From: Glaciecola sp041380235
GTDB lineage: Bacteria; Pseudomonadota; Gammaproteobacteria; Enterobacterales; Alteromonadaceae
DNA: 64,000 bases
Direction of reading: 5' to 3'
Assembly: GCF_041380235.1 (NCBI RefSeq)
Contig: NZ_JBGIYY010000007.1
Location: forward strand, 155,506 to 219,505
In this document: piece after piece, positions 10,027 to 18,524 of the stretch
Position numbering within the stretch: position 1 is the stretch's first letter
How the letters are laid out: every line of letters begins with the position of its first letter
The notes under the pieces: model-generated
The model's database searches: none
What the model was told of the DNA's origin: nothing
Seen by the model: only the letters and a program-made list of their open reading frames with translations
Program-made: the position numbers and the translations under genes

Positions 10027-10757
10027 TGCCAAAATCTAATTATGAGCTTGCTAATATTGGCAACATTAAAGTCGAGGTGCACCGAGGAGACATCAAAAAC
10101 ATCCACCTAAGTGTATTACCCCCAAATGGCCGAGTTCGACTATCTGTCCCCGCTAAAACAACAGAGCAAGCGATACGATTAGCCATTATTAACAAACTGG
10201 GTTGGATAAAAAAACAGCAAGCGGATTTTGTAAAGCAGCCGCGTCAGTCAGTCCGAGAAATGGTGAATGGCGAGTGCCATTATCTATGGGGACAAAAATG
10301 CAGGCTCTCAATAAAAGAGACTAGTGGCAAACATGCTGTTAACGTCAGAGGTGACAAAAAATTAGAGTTACTCGTTGGCGAAACAACAACTACTGATAAC
10401 AAACTCAAACTGCTAAACAGCTTTTATCGTGACGAAATGCAGCAAGCTATAAGCAAGATCAGGCCTGATTGGGAAAGTAAACTAGGAGTCAAAAGCGATG
10501 CCTTAGGCATCAAAAAAATGAAGACCAAGTGGGGTAGCTGCAACATTCAAGCAAAACGCATTTGGTTGAACTTAGAGCTCGCTAAAAAGCCAATAGAATG
10601 CATGGAGTTCATTCTTGTACATGAGTTAGTTCACCTACTGGAACGACACCATAACGAGCGCTTTCGTTTTATTATGGATAAATATATGCCTAATTGGCGA
10701 GAGCGCAGGAATTTACTTAACAGTTTGCCGCTTGCTTATGAGGATTGGAGTTATTGA
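10026..10757 (+). CDS. YgjP-like metallopeptidase domain protein (COG1451)
   Basis: A 243-residue protein with the YgjP/WLM zinc-protease signature KTKWGSC followed by HELVHLLERHHNERF, which gives His199, Glu200 and His203 as zinc and catalytic residues. It starts at GTG 10026, sharing one base with the hsdR stop codon (TAGTG), so it is translationally coupled to hsdR. Members of this family are often found directly behind hsdR in type I RM operons. Their job there is unknown; proteolytic control of the restriction subunit, comparable to ClpXP control in enteric bacteria, is a speculation. It is the last gene of the RM island on this strand. Confidence 0.88.
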   Translation: MPKSNYELANIGNIKVEVHRGDIKNIHLSVLPPNGRVRLSVPAKTTEQAIRLAIINKLGWIKKQQADFVKQPRQSVREMVNGECHYLWGQKCRLSIKETSGKHAVNVRGDKKLELLVGETTTTDNKLKLLNSFYRDEMQQAISKIRPDWESKLGVKSDALGIKKMKTKWGSCNIQAKRIWLNLELAKKPIECMEFILVHELVHLLERHHNERFRFIMDKYMPNWRERRNLLNSLPLAYEDWSY

Positions 10758-10879
10758 TATATTATGACGAGTTGCTTTAGTTGTGCCTCTTCCATAAACC
10801 GCACAAATATGCGAACACGACCAAAATCTAAGAATGGTTATGTTGAGTCTTTTGGTGAGCTCTGCACAAAGACCAATAT

Positions 10880-11410
10880 TCAAATAGCTAATTTTCTGGA
10901 AGGTGCTATTGAATTTATTTGTTGCTTGGGAACTAAGAAAAGCCTTTGAGCAAGCTTCTTAACACTGCTGAACGTTAATATAACAAATACGACTGGTACA
11001 ACATATACAAGCCAAGCGCCATGATTCACGATAAACGCTTTTGCTATCCACTTTGTCGCCTCATCATCGATTCGCTTAAGTTCTTTGTCCGGACTATCGT
11101 CTATCTTTTTCGACAGATTCTGCAATTCTTCTTTAAATTTTTGATCATGCTTGTATCGACTCTTAAGTTTTCTTTGAGCAGCAAAATTTAAAGAACTAAC
11201 CCTATTAATAAAGTTATTTATACCTCCGTGAATTATTTCGAAAGTTTCGCTGTCAACAACGTCACCAGAGGCATGATATGCTCTTAACTCATCTCGGAGC
11301 TTGAACAAATTATTTCTAATCTTCATTCTAGAGGCGGGCGCGATGATTCCTTCATATATGAAATGAAATAACCCTAAGGTGATAATGATATTAAATAAAT
11401 AGTATGTCAT
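10880..11410 (-). CDS. Hypothetical membrane protein, second gene of a two-gene cassette
   Basis: The family was not recognised. The 176-residue product has a hydrophobic segment at the N-terminus (YYLFNIIITLGLFHFIYEG) and another at about 130-150 (AWLVYVVPVVFVILTF). Between them is a charged, probably coiled-coil stretch rich in Lys, Glu and Asp. Its start overlaps the end of the upstream gene by 4 bp (11407-11410), so the two are co-translated. It is convergent with the RM operon. The island position suggests an accessory function, but nothing in the sequence identifies it. Confidence 0.65.
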   Translation of the reverse strand: MTYYLFNIIITLGLFHFIYEGIIAPASRMKIRNNLFKLRDELRAYHASGDVVDSETFEIIHGGINNFINRVSSLNFAAQRKLKSRYKHDQKFKEELQNLSKKIDDSPDKELKRIDDEATKWIAKAFIVNHGAWLVYVVPVVFVILTFSSVKKLAQRLFLVPKQQINSIAPSRKLAI

Positions 11411-11772
11411 TGGTTACTAGATTTAAAATTCCTATTTGACGCTTTAGACTGTAACTTTGATTTTTCAGTTCCAATCCGCTCTAATTCGTCACTGTGCTCT
11501 CTTCTCATCTTCTTACTATGGACGAACCATACTAAAGCAATGATTAAAGATAAAATGTATCCATATATCCCTCGGTTACCGGAATACATTACATCCTCAA
11601 CGACTTTACCGATCACTTCAGAAGGAATACGCCAACTTATAATAACGAGGAGTAAAAAAAGTGCAACTAAAGGAAACTGACCTTTATTTATCGACGAGAC
11701 TACAATGTCCCTGAATGCTTTTGCCCAAGTTACTTGGTTGTTATTATTTTTTCTGGATCTATCTTGAGCCAT
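11407..11772 (-). CDS. Hypothetical small membrane protein, first gene of the cassette
   Basis: The family was not recognised. The 121-residue product has a basic, Asn-rich N-terminus, one transmembrane segment near residues 33-47 (FPLVALFLLLVIISW) and a second near 68-83 (GIYGYILSLIIALVWF). A highly charged C-terminal tail (KKMRREHSDELERIGTEK) probably faces the cytoplasm. It is translationally coupled to the following 176-residue membrane protein. AT-rich base use and lack of recognisable relatives fit a recently acquired accessory gene. Confidence 0.6.
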   Translation of the reverse strand: MAQDRSRKNNNNQVTWAKAFRDIVVSSINKGQFPLVALFLLLVIISWRIPSEVIGKVVEDVMYSGNRGIYGYILSLIIALVWFVHSKKMRREHSDELERIGTEKSKLQSKASNRNFKSSNQ

Positions 11773-11835
11773 TCCATGCTTTTCTTATACTGTATAGAGA
11801 AACAGAAGCACTACGCTACTGCATTTTAAAATTGA

Positions 11836-11911
11836 TGGCGTGAGATAATTTGAACCTTCGACCGACGGTTGGTAGGTTACCAAACTTCACCACTCAAAGC
11901 TAGCTGGTTGC
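11836..11911 (-). other. Degenerate tRNA-like remnant
   Basis: Read on the minus strand, the stretch ends in CCA and contains GGTTCAAAT like a T-loop, GAGTGGTGAAG like a D-arm, and a candidate anticodon arm between them. The T-stem and acceptor stem do not pair and the base at position 33 is wrong, so it is not a functional tRNA. It could be a tRNA fragment left by island integration, or chance. Confidence 0.2.
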
Positions 11912-12397
11912 AAACTATACAAATACTACTATTCGCCAATTATGTATTTGGATTATAAGCTTTAATGACATCTATTTCTCTTTCGGCTCGATTTTTCATT
12001 ACAATTTATACCGTTTTAAAACACTTCAACATAACCGAAGATGCTAGTTTTGGTTATGCCCATAATCACGAATTATAAGAAGTATTAAGCCTATGAACAG
12101 CTATGTCTTACAGTAGTGTTTTTGTCTATTTGGCACCCAGCTGGAACGACTTCTCGTAATGTTTAGTGAAATTTGGAATGCATACGGCCGTTATATCTCA
12201 CAAGGGCCTGTTTAAAAGCCTCTTGCCATCTAGTCTTAGATTGATCGATTCAGATCGCCGATATTCTTTACCAATTAAAGCCCGAGAGCTAATAAATAAC
12301 GATACTTATCAGGGTGCAAATCAATTATAAACTATACCTCTAACTTGCAACTTTACTACATCATTAAAAGTAAGCCTGACAACCGTGAGAAGAAATT

Positions 12398-12458
12398 AAA
12401 GATTGGGAATATGATTAAAGATTAGGAATCCCAATCTTTAATCATATTCCCAATCTTT
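12398..12458. repeat. 61-bp perfect inverted repeat made of four 13-mers
   Basis: The left arm 12398-12423 and right arm 12433-12458 are exact reverse complements over 26 bp, with a 9-base loop. Each arm contains two copies of the 13-mer AAAGATTRGGAWT: direct at 12398 and 12417, inverted at 12427-12439 and 12446-12458. No U-run follows, so it is unlikely to be a terminator. A multi-site operator or a small mobile-element end are possible. Confidence 0.85.
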
Positions 12459-12827
12459 TCAAGTCAGTCCCAAACTATAATCGATGTTGTCAAAAGGAGA
12501 AGATCGTACTGCAATTCTATACTCATGGGACAGGAGCAAATTACATTTCACTTACCATAAACATGACTTTAAATGCTGGTGAAAAATCGGAGCATATCCA
12601 TTGCAAAGGTTGCAAAAGCTCTTTATATCAATGAATACGATTAAATATAGAAATCGAAGGGAAAAAATAAAAAATTGCAAGATTCCCAGCTAAATTGTTA
12701 ATTTTGATCAGAACAAAAATGCAAATTTAGGCTAAACATATGAAAAATATAAAATTCCCACAGGTTGCTAATTTCCCAAGTTAAAAAGAAATGATCAAAA
12801 TAAGCTAACTTAATCCAAAAGTCGTGT

Positions 12828-12851
12828 TGACATTTAGACGTCTATACGGCA
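12828..12851 (+). promoter_or_regulatory. Probable MetJ operator in the thr promoter region
   Basis: Three tandem 8-mers match the MetJ box AGACGTCT: TGACATTT (5 of 8), AGACGTCT at 12836-12843 (8 of 8) and ATACGGCA (5 of 8). It overlaps a TTGACA (12827-12832) that could serve as a -35 element, though no well-spaced -10 was seen. It lies 10 bp before the thr leader peptide. The same perfect core occurs in the operator before metK in this window. Confidence 0.6.
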
Positions 12852-12861
12852 AATTGACCCG

Positions 12862-12936
12862 ATGAAAACAATTATAAAAACTAACGACATGCTGCGTATT
12901 ATGACCATTACCACCTTTTTCGAGGGCGGTCGTTAG
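12862..12936 (+). CDS. thrL: thr operon leader peptide
   Basis: This 24-codon frame encodes MKTIIKTNDMLRIMTITTFF followed by EGGR. It has 5 Thr and 4 Ile codons, clustered as I-M-T-I-T-T near the end. This is the composition expected of the thr attenuation leader: ribosome stalling when charged Thr-tRNA or Ile-tRNA is scarce prevents formation of the terminator at 12964-12986 and lets transcription reach thrA. The position, just before a terminator and about 140 bp before thrA, supports the call. No strong Shine-Dalgarno sequence is visible. Confidence 0.9.
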   Translation: MKTIIKTNDMLRIMTITTFFEGGR

Positions 12937-12963
12937 CTTGTGCCACATGTTTAGTTAACGAAA

Positions 12964-12986
12964 GCCCGCAAAATGCGGGTTTTTTT
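12964..12986 (+). terminator. thr operon attenuator (rho-independent terminator)
   Basis: The stem CCCGCA/TGCGGG (12965-12970 with 12974-12979) has an AAA loop and is followed directly by seven T residues. It sits between the leader peptide and thrA, where an attenuator is expected. Confidence 0.9.
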
Positions 12987-13074
12987 ATGGGTGTTTACTG
13001 CATGCGTTGCAGTGTAAAAAATGATTGAAATTGAATTCGAAGAAAACGTTGATTAAAAGAGCGAGGAGTCTCTA

Positions 13075-15540
13075 ATGAAGGTGTTAAAGTTTGGTGGTTC
13101 ATCATTGGCTGATGCCACGCGATATATGCGTGTATTCGACATTAGCCAGGCCACCCATAAAGCTGAGGGCGCAGCGGTAGTATTGTCTGCGCCTAAGGGC
13201 GTGACCAATGCGCTTTCGTTGCTATGTGATCAAGCAAAAAGCGGAAAAAACTACGGCGAGCTGCTTGCCAAGTTGAATATGACGCTAACCAGCATTGCCG
13301 ATGAGCTTAAAGAGACGGTTCCGGGCATTCGCTACACAGAACTTTCTGAGTTTATCAACGACAAGCTGGAGTTACTTTCGCAGCAGTTAAAAGGTATCCA
13401 GCTCTTGCAAACCTGCCCAGACCAGGTCACTGCGGCAATACTGAGCATGGGTGAGTACGTAAGCGTGAGAATTTTTAGTGAAATTCTCAGTGCCAACAAC
13501 ATTAACAATATCATTATTGACCCCGTTGAGTATGTGCAAGCTTCCGGTGACTATCTAGACAGCTTAGCTGATTTAGATATTAGTCGAGCACGTTTTAGTG
13601 ACGTTGATGTAAGTGGTACGCAGCTTTTAATTATGCCAGGATTTGTCGCCGCTAATGAAGACGGCGAAAAAGTCACGTTAGGCCGCAATGGATCTGATTA
13701 TTCTGCGGCAATATTGGCAGCCTGCATTAATGCCTCGTGCTGTGAAATTTGGACCGACGTCGATGGCGTATATAACGCCGACCCAAATCAAGTTGAAGGC
13801 GCGGTTTTGCTCGACAAGCTGACCTATCAAGAAGCAATGGAGCTATCCTATTTTGGTGCCAAGGTATTGCACCCGAAAACGATAGGTCCGATTGCGCAGT
13901 TTGGGATCCCTTGTTTAATCCGAAACACCCTGAATCCTGCCGCACCTGGCACCTTAATTAGCCACGAGAAAAGTGAGCTGTGGACCAGCGTCAAAGGTAT
14001 TTCTCACTTAGAAAACATTGTGATGTTCAACGTTTCTGGCCCAGGCATGAAGGGCATGGTGGGAATGGCAAGCCGTATTTTTGATGTGATTTCAAAAGGC
14101 CATATATCTATCTCATTGATCACGCAGTCATCTTCGGAGTACAGCATCAGTTTTTGTATTGCCCAAAAAGATGCTCAGCGTGCCTATGAACTACTAGAGG
14201 AGAACTTTGCGCTAGAGCTGAACAATCAGTTACTAGAGCCTATCGAAATGCGCGAAAACTTAGCGATTGTCACCCTAGTGGGTGACGGAATGCGTCAGTC
14301 TACTGGACTGGCTGCTAAGTTTTTTAATGCATTAGCGCAAGCAAGGGTAAACAACGTGGCCATCGCACAAGGTTCTTCAGAACGGTCTATTTCAACAGTT
14401 ATCGACAATGACAAAGCGAAAAAAGCGGTCAAAGTCATCCATCAAAACTTTTTTACTAATCTCAACACCATTGACGCCTTCTTTATAGGCTGCGGTTTGG
14501 TGGGCAAGGAACTGCTCAAACAAATAGCCAAACAGCAAAGCATTTTATTAGAACGAAATATCAAACTTACCGTCTATGGTATTGCTAACAGCAAAGCATG
14601 TTTACTCGATACCAATGGCATTGGTATGAATGGTGAGTGGGAAGGTAAGCTAGCAGACGCCGCATCGCCATTATCTTTAGAAAGTTTAAGCCAATTTGTT
14701 GTGCGCAACAGCCTAACTAATCCGGTTATTGTTGATTGCACCAGCAGCCAGCAAATAGCAGATATGTACCTCGATTTTATGGAGGCAGGGTTTCATGTAG
14801 TGACCCCGAACAAAAAGGCGAACACGTCTTCGTACCAGCGTTATCAAGACTTGCATCGTACTGCATTGAATACTAGTCGGCAGTATTTATATGAGACAAC
14901 GGTGGGTGCCGGTTTGCCGGTAATCGATAATTTACAAAAGCTAGTGATTGCTGGTGATGAACTGCGCAAGTTTGAAGGGATATTATCGGGCTCACTGTCG
15001 TTCGTTTTTGGTAAATTAGACGAAGGCTTAAGTTTGTCAGAAGCCACTAAAATCGCAAAAGAAAACGGCTTTACAGAGCCAGATCCACGAGATGATCTAA
15101 ATGGCATGGATGTAGCACGAAAGCTACTGATCATGGCGCGTGAATCGGGCATGTCATTGGAACTCACTGACATTCAGATAGAGTCGGTACTGCCCCCTGA
15201 GTTTGATGACTCAGGCGACGTGGCTACCTTTATGGCAAACCTGCCGAAGCTAGATGCAGATATCCAAGCAAAGGTTGAAAAAGCGCAGGCAAACCAAGAG
15301 GTATTGCGCTACGTGGGCGCTATTGAAAATGGCAAGTGTGCAGTGAGTATACAGTCTGTGCCACTTAGTCATCCTTTGGCAGCAGTCAAAGATGGCGAAA
15401 ATGCACTGGCAATTCATTCGCGCTATTATCAGCCTATTCCATATGTTATTCGTGGGTATGGTGCTGGCGCAACGGTCACCGCCGCCGGTGTGTTTGCCGA
15501 TTTGTTGCGCACTATGCCTACTCAACAGGAGTACCGTTAA
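13075..15540 (+). CDS. thrA: Bifunctional aspartokinase I / homoserine dehydrogenase I
   Basis: This cytoplasmic enzyme catalyses the first and third steps from aspartate to threonine. The length, 821 residues, matches E. coli ThrA (820). The N-terminal aspartokinase begins KVLKFGGSSLAD. Tandem ACT regulatory domains follow at about 310-460 (threonine feedback; QSSSEYSISFCI and QGSSERSISTVI). The homoserine dehydrogenase NAD-binding motif FFIGCGLVGKEL begins near residue 468. The dehydrogenase signature GILSGSLSFVFGKLDEG lies near 635. An AGGAG sequence precedes ATG 13075. The stop overlaps the thrB start (TAATG). Control by leader attenuation and probably MetJ is suggested by the upstream sites. 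Confidence 0.98.
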   Translation: MKVLKFGGSSLADATRYMRVFDISQATHKAEGAAVVLSAPKGVTNALSLLCDQAKSGKNYGELLAKLNMTLTSIADELKETVPGIRYTELSEFINDKLELLSQQLKGIQLLQTCPDQVTAAILSMGEYVSVRIFSEILSANNINNIIIDPVEYVQASGDYLDSLADLDISRARFSDVDVSGTQLLIMPGFVAANEDGEKVTLGRNGSDYSAAILAACINASCCEIWTDVDGVYNADPNQVEGAVLLDKLTYQEAMELSYFGAKVLHPKTIGPIAQFGIPCLIRNTLNPAAPGTLISHEKSELWTSVKGISHLENIVMFNVSGPGMKGMVGMASRIFDVISKGHISISLITQSSSEYSISFCIAQKDAQRAYELLEENFALELNNQLLEPIEMRENLAIVTLVGDGMRQSTGLAAKFFNALAQARVNNVAIAQGSSERSISTVIDNDKAKKAVKVIHQNFFTNLNTIDAFFIGCGLVGKELLKQIAKQQSILLERNIKLTVYGIANSKACLLDTNGIGMNGEWEGKLADAASPLSLESLSQFVVRNSLTNPVIVDCTSSQQIADMYLDFMEAGFHVVTPNKKANTSSYQRYQDLHRTALNTSRQYLYETTVGAGLPVIDNLQKLVIAGDELRKFEGILSGSLSFVFGKLDEGLSLSEATKIAKENGFTEPDPRDDLNGMDVARKLLIMARESGMSLELTDIQIESVLPPEFDDSGDVATFMANLPKLDADIQAKVEKAQANQEVLRYVGAIENGKCAVSIQSVPLSHPLAAVKDGENALAIHSRYYQPIPYVIRGYGAGATVTAAGVFADLLRTMPTQQEYR

Positions 15541-16490
15541 TGGCTAATACGCGCGCATTTGCGCCCGCCTCAATAGGCAACGTAAGCCTGGGTTTTGATA
15601 TTCTAGGTGCCGCGCTAGCGCCCATTGACGGCGAACTATTAGGTGACTGGGTTGAGGTAGAAGACGCACCGCAGTTTTCGCTGAGCGTGGATGGTCGATT
15701 TGCGGATCGTTTACCCCCAGGTGAAAACAGCAACATCGTGACTCGCTGCTATGACTTTTTTCAGCAGGCTTTAGTGAGCAACAATAAACCCATATTGCAG
15801 GTTAAGATGCACTTGCATAAAGCCTTGCCAATCGGCAGTGGCTTAGGCTCAAGTGCGGCTTCTATTGTGGCCGCGTTTTATGCTTTGAATGAGCATGCCA
15901 ATAAGGCATTTGATCAAGATACCTTGCTACTGATGATGGGAGAGCTTGAGGGGCAAATCAGCGGCAGCATTCATTATGATAATGTGGCGCCGAGCTATTT
16001 AGGCGGCATGACCTTGATGACCGGTAAAGAGCGCCCAGTTTGCAGCACATTGCCCGTGTTTGATGATTGGTATTGGATTACCTGCTATTCAGGCTTATCG
16101 GTATCGACTGCGGCCGCTCGCAATATTCTGCCGCGTCAGTATGAGCTCGGTACTACCTTAACATTTGGTCGGCAAGTGGGCGTGTTTGTGCATGCCTTGC
16201 ATACTGGCGATAGAGCCCTAGCCGCATCGGTAATGCAAGATGTGATTGCTGAGAAGCACCGCAAAACGCTGTTGCCTAAATTTGACGAAGCGCGAGCTTA
16301 CAGCTTACAGCAAAACGGCCTTGCTTTTGGAATTTCTGGGTCGGGTCCAACGGTATTTGCCGTTAGCAACCAGCTGGAGAGTGCGAAACGCATCCAAACT
16401 TGGCTAAATGAACATTATATTCAGAATCAAGATGGCTTTAGCCATATTTGTCAGATCGACAGCGCAGGTGCTAGAGTGCTCGCTGCATAA
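15540..16490 (+). CDS. thrB: Homoserine kinase
   Basis: This GHMP-family kinase of 316 residues converts homoserine to O-phosphohomoserine for ThrC. The ATP-binding GHMP motif LPIGSGLGSSAAS lies near residues 95-107. The C-terminal glycine-rich motif is GISGSGPTVFAV. The start is the ATG that shares its A with the thrA stop codon, so the two genes are translationally coupled. It lies 12 bp before thrC in the order thrABC. Confidence 0.98.
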   Translation: MANTRAFAPASIGNVSLGFDILGAALAPIDGELLGDWVEVEDAPQFSLSVDGRFADRLPPGENSNIVTRCYDFFQQALVSNNKPILQVKMHLHKALPIGSGLGSSAASIVAAFYALNEHANKAFDQDTLLLMMGELEGQISGSIHYDNVAPSYLGGMTLMTGKERPVCSTLPVFDDWYWITCYSGLSVSTAAARNILPRQYELGTTLTFGRQVGVFVHALHTGDRALAASVMQDVIAEKHRKTLLPKFDEARAYSLQQNGLAFGISGSGPTVFAVSNQLESAKRIQTWLNEHYIQNQDGFSHICQIDSAGARVLAA

Positions 16491-16502
16491 GGGATATTAC
16501 AC

Positions 16503-17792
16503 GTGGAATTAGAAAATTTAAAAGTCGCAAGTGACAAAGTATCATTTGCCCAAGCGGTAAAAAAAGGCCTAGGACAAAATCAAGGCTTATACTTTCCAAC
16601 TGATTTAAGACCAATGACCAACATCGATGCACTATTGGCTATGCCCTTGGTAGAGCGTAGTCAGGCGATCATTAAGCATTTAGTGGGCGACGAAATGTCT
16701 CCAGAGCTACTCGATGAGCTTATACATAATGCCTTTAATTTTCCTGCGCCATTGGTCAAGGTTAAAGATGGCATTTATTGTTTAGAGCTTTTTCACGGGC
16801 CCACACTCGCATTTAAAGACTTCGGTGGTCGATTTATGGCGCAGTGCCTTGCGAATATTAGCGAAGGCAAGCCAGTTACCATACTTACCGCCACCTCAGG
16901 CGATACGGGTGCCGCCGTAGCTCACGCGTTTTATGGCATCGAAAATATTCAGGTGGTAATTTTGTTTCCCAAAAATAAAATTAGCCCCTTGCAAGAGAAG
17001 CTATTTACTACCTTGGGCGGAAATATTCATACCATGGCGGTGGAGGGTGATTTTGATGACTGCCAGCAATTGGTAAAAACCGCCTTTGATGATGCAGATG
17101 TGCGTGAAGGCTTGCATCTTAACTCGGCAAACTCAATTAATATTAGTCGTTTGCTGGCGCAAGTGTGTTACTACTTTGAAGCTATTGCACAATTGCCAAA
17201 AGAACAGCAAGACAAGGCGGTATTTGCTGTGCCCAGTGGGAATTTTGGGAATTTGACTGCGGGCATTATTGCTAAAACCCTGGGCCTACCGATTAAGCGC
17301 TTTATTGCTTCTACCAATGCCAACGATACGGTTCCTAGATATCTGGTAAGCGGCGAATGGTCACCTAAGCCTACAGTACCCACTATTTCTAACGCAATGG
17401 ACGTCAGCCAACCAAACAATTGGCCAAGAATAGAGGCCTTAGTGGAGAAAGGCTATTTTGATAAAGCTCTGTTGACCGGCGAGTCGGTCGATGAAGACTA
17501 TACGCAAGTCGCTATGAAGCAGCTTCAGACGCTTGGCTATATTAGTGAGCCGCATGCAGCCATTGGCTATCGAGGTCTTACTCGTCAGTTACAAGAAGGC
17601 GAGGTAGGTATATTTTTAGGAACAGCTCATCCTGCAAAATTTAGAGAAACGGTTGAAAATGTCTTAGGGCAGCCTATTCATTTACCACAAGCACTGGTCG
17701 ATTGTGCCAGTAAAGCCTCCCTAAATGGCGAACTCAAAGCTGACTATCAAGCCCTTAAAGAATATATGTTTGCAACCCTAGGCGCGAAATAG
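16503..17792 (+). CDS. thrC: Threonine synthase
   Basis: This PLP enzyme of 429 residues makes threonine from O-phosphohomoserine. The PLP-binding lysine is Lys105 in HGPTLAFKDFGGRFM. The substrate and PLP-phosphate region contains LTATSGDTGAAVAH. The N-terminus aligns with other ThrC proteins when translation begins at GTG 16503, preceded by AAGGGA. It is the last threonine gene; ung follows after only 7 bp and may be co-transcribed. Confidence 0.97.
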   Translation: MELENLKVASDKVSFAQAVKKGLGQNQGLYFPTDLRPMTNIDALLAMPLVERSQAIIKHLVGDEMSPELLDELIHNAFNFPAPLVKVKDGIYCLELFHGPTLAFKDFGGRFMAQCLANISEGKPVTILTATSGDTGAAVAHAFYGIENIQVVILFPKNKISPLQEKLFTTLGGNIHTMAVEGDFDDCQQLVKTAFDDADVREGLHLNSANSINISRLLAQVCYYFEAIAQLPKEQQDKAVFAVPSGNFGNLTAGIIAKTLGLPIKRFIASTNANDTVPRYLVSGEWSPKPTVPTISNAMDVSQPNNWPRIEALVEKGYFDKALLTGESVDEDYTQVAMKQLQTLGYISEPHAAIGYRGLTRQLQEGEVGIFLGTAHPAKFRETVENVLGQPIHLPQALVDCASKASLNGELKADYQALKEYMFATLGAK

Positions 17793-17799
17793 GCTGGTT

Positions 17800-18477
17800 A
17801 TGCAACACGCTCGAAATGCCCTTAATTGGGAAGATTTATTAGCGTCTGAAAAAGCGCAAGAATATTTTACGACTTTAATGCAATTTGTTGCCCAAGAACG
17901 CGCATCTGGGCAGACTATCTACCCTCCCAAGCAAGATGTGTTTAATGCTTTTAAATACTGTGAGGTAAGTAATCTTAAGGTTGTAATTATTGGTCAGGAT
18001 CCCTATCACGGACCAAACCAAGCTCATGGTTTGTGTTTTTCTGTTAGGCGGGGTAATAAAGTTCCTCCGTCTTTGCGCAATATCTATAAGGAGCTTAGTC
18101 AAGATATTGAGGGCTTCAACATACCTGAGCACGGTGAGTTGACAGATTGGGCGAAGCAGGGCGTACTATTGCTCAATACGGTTTTAACAGTAAGAGATGG
18201 ACAAGCGCATTCGCACAAAAATCAGGGGTGGGAAACTTTTACCGATACCGTGATAAGTCGCATAAGTGAAAACCTAGAGGGATTGGTGTTTTTACTTTGG
18301 GGCAGTCCTGCACAAAAAAAAGCAAGTTTGATTGACATGTCTAAGCACTATATATTGAGTGCTGCACATCCGTCACCGCTATCGGCACATCGGGGCTTTT
18401 GGGGCTGCAAACATTTTAGTGAGACTAATCGAATTTTGAAAAAAAACGATCTAAGCCCCATTCAGTGGCAGGTTTAA
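17800..18477 (+). CDS. ung: Uracil-DNA glycosylase, family 1
   Basis: This 225-residue enzyme removes uracil from DNA as the first step of base excision repair. The water-activating loop GQDPYHG places the catalytic Asp at residue 67. The uracil-binding and leucine-loop motif HPSPLSAHRGFWGCKHFS near the C-terminus carries the second catalytic His. The length is normal. The start at 17800 lies 7 bp behind thrC, which suggests read-through from the thr operon in addition to any promoter of its own. Confidence 0.98.
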   Translation: MQHARNALNWEDLLASEKAQEYFTTLMQFVAQERASGQTIYPPKQDVFNAFKYCEVSNLKVVIIGQDPYHGPNQAHGLCFSVRRGNKVPPSLRNIYKELSQDIEGFNIPEHGELTDWAKQGVLLLNTVLTVRDGQAHSHKNQGWETFTDTVISRISENLEGLVFLLWGSPAQKKASLIDMSKHYILSAAHPSPLSAHRGFWGCKHFSETNRILKKNDLSPIQWQV

Positions 18478-18483
18478 TACGAA

Positions 18484-18517
18484 CAAAAAAACCTGAAGGA
18501 TAGGACATCATTCAGGT
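18484..18517 (-). terminator. Terminator of the DUF3545 gene
   Basis: On the minus strand the stem ACCTGAA/TTCAGGT (18511-18517 with 18491-18497) has a 13-base loop and is followed by a run of T residues. It lies just past the small gene's stop codon and between it and the convergent ung. Confidence 0.65.
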
Positions 18518-18524
18518 CTTCTAT

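Larger units (their letters stand above)
11773..12827. other. About 1.05 kb AT-rich region without recognisable genes
   Basis: No convincing coding frame was found on either strand between the membrane-gene cassette and the thr control region. It contains a weak tRNA-like stretch (11836-11911), a 61-bp inverted repeat (12398-12458) and many poly-A/T runs. It looks like decayed or insertion-prone DNA at the edge of the RM island. Confidence 0.6.

Noticed and set aside
10764..10949. Small plus-strand frame after the YgjP-like gene
   Set aside because: It overlaps the end of the minus-strand membrane gene, has no ribosome-binding site, and its Cys/Ser-rich product resembles no family.
11773..12827. 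Transposase or integrase remnants in the gene-free stretch
   Set aside because: Translations in all frames gave no recognisable motif such as DDE or a tyrosine recombinase box.
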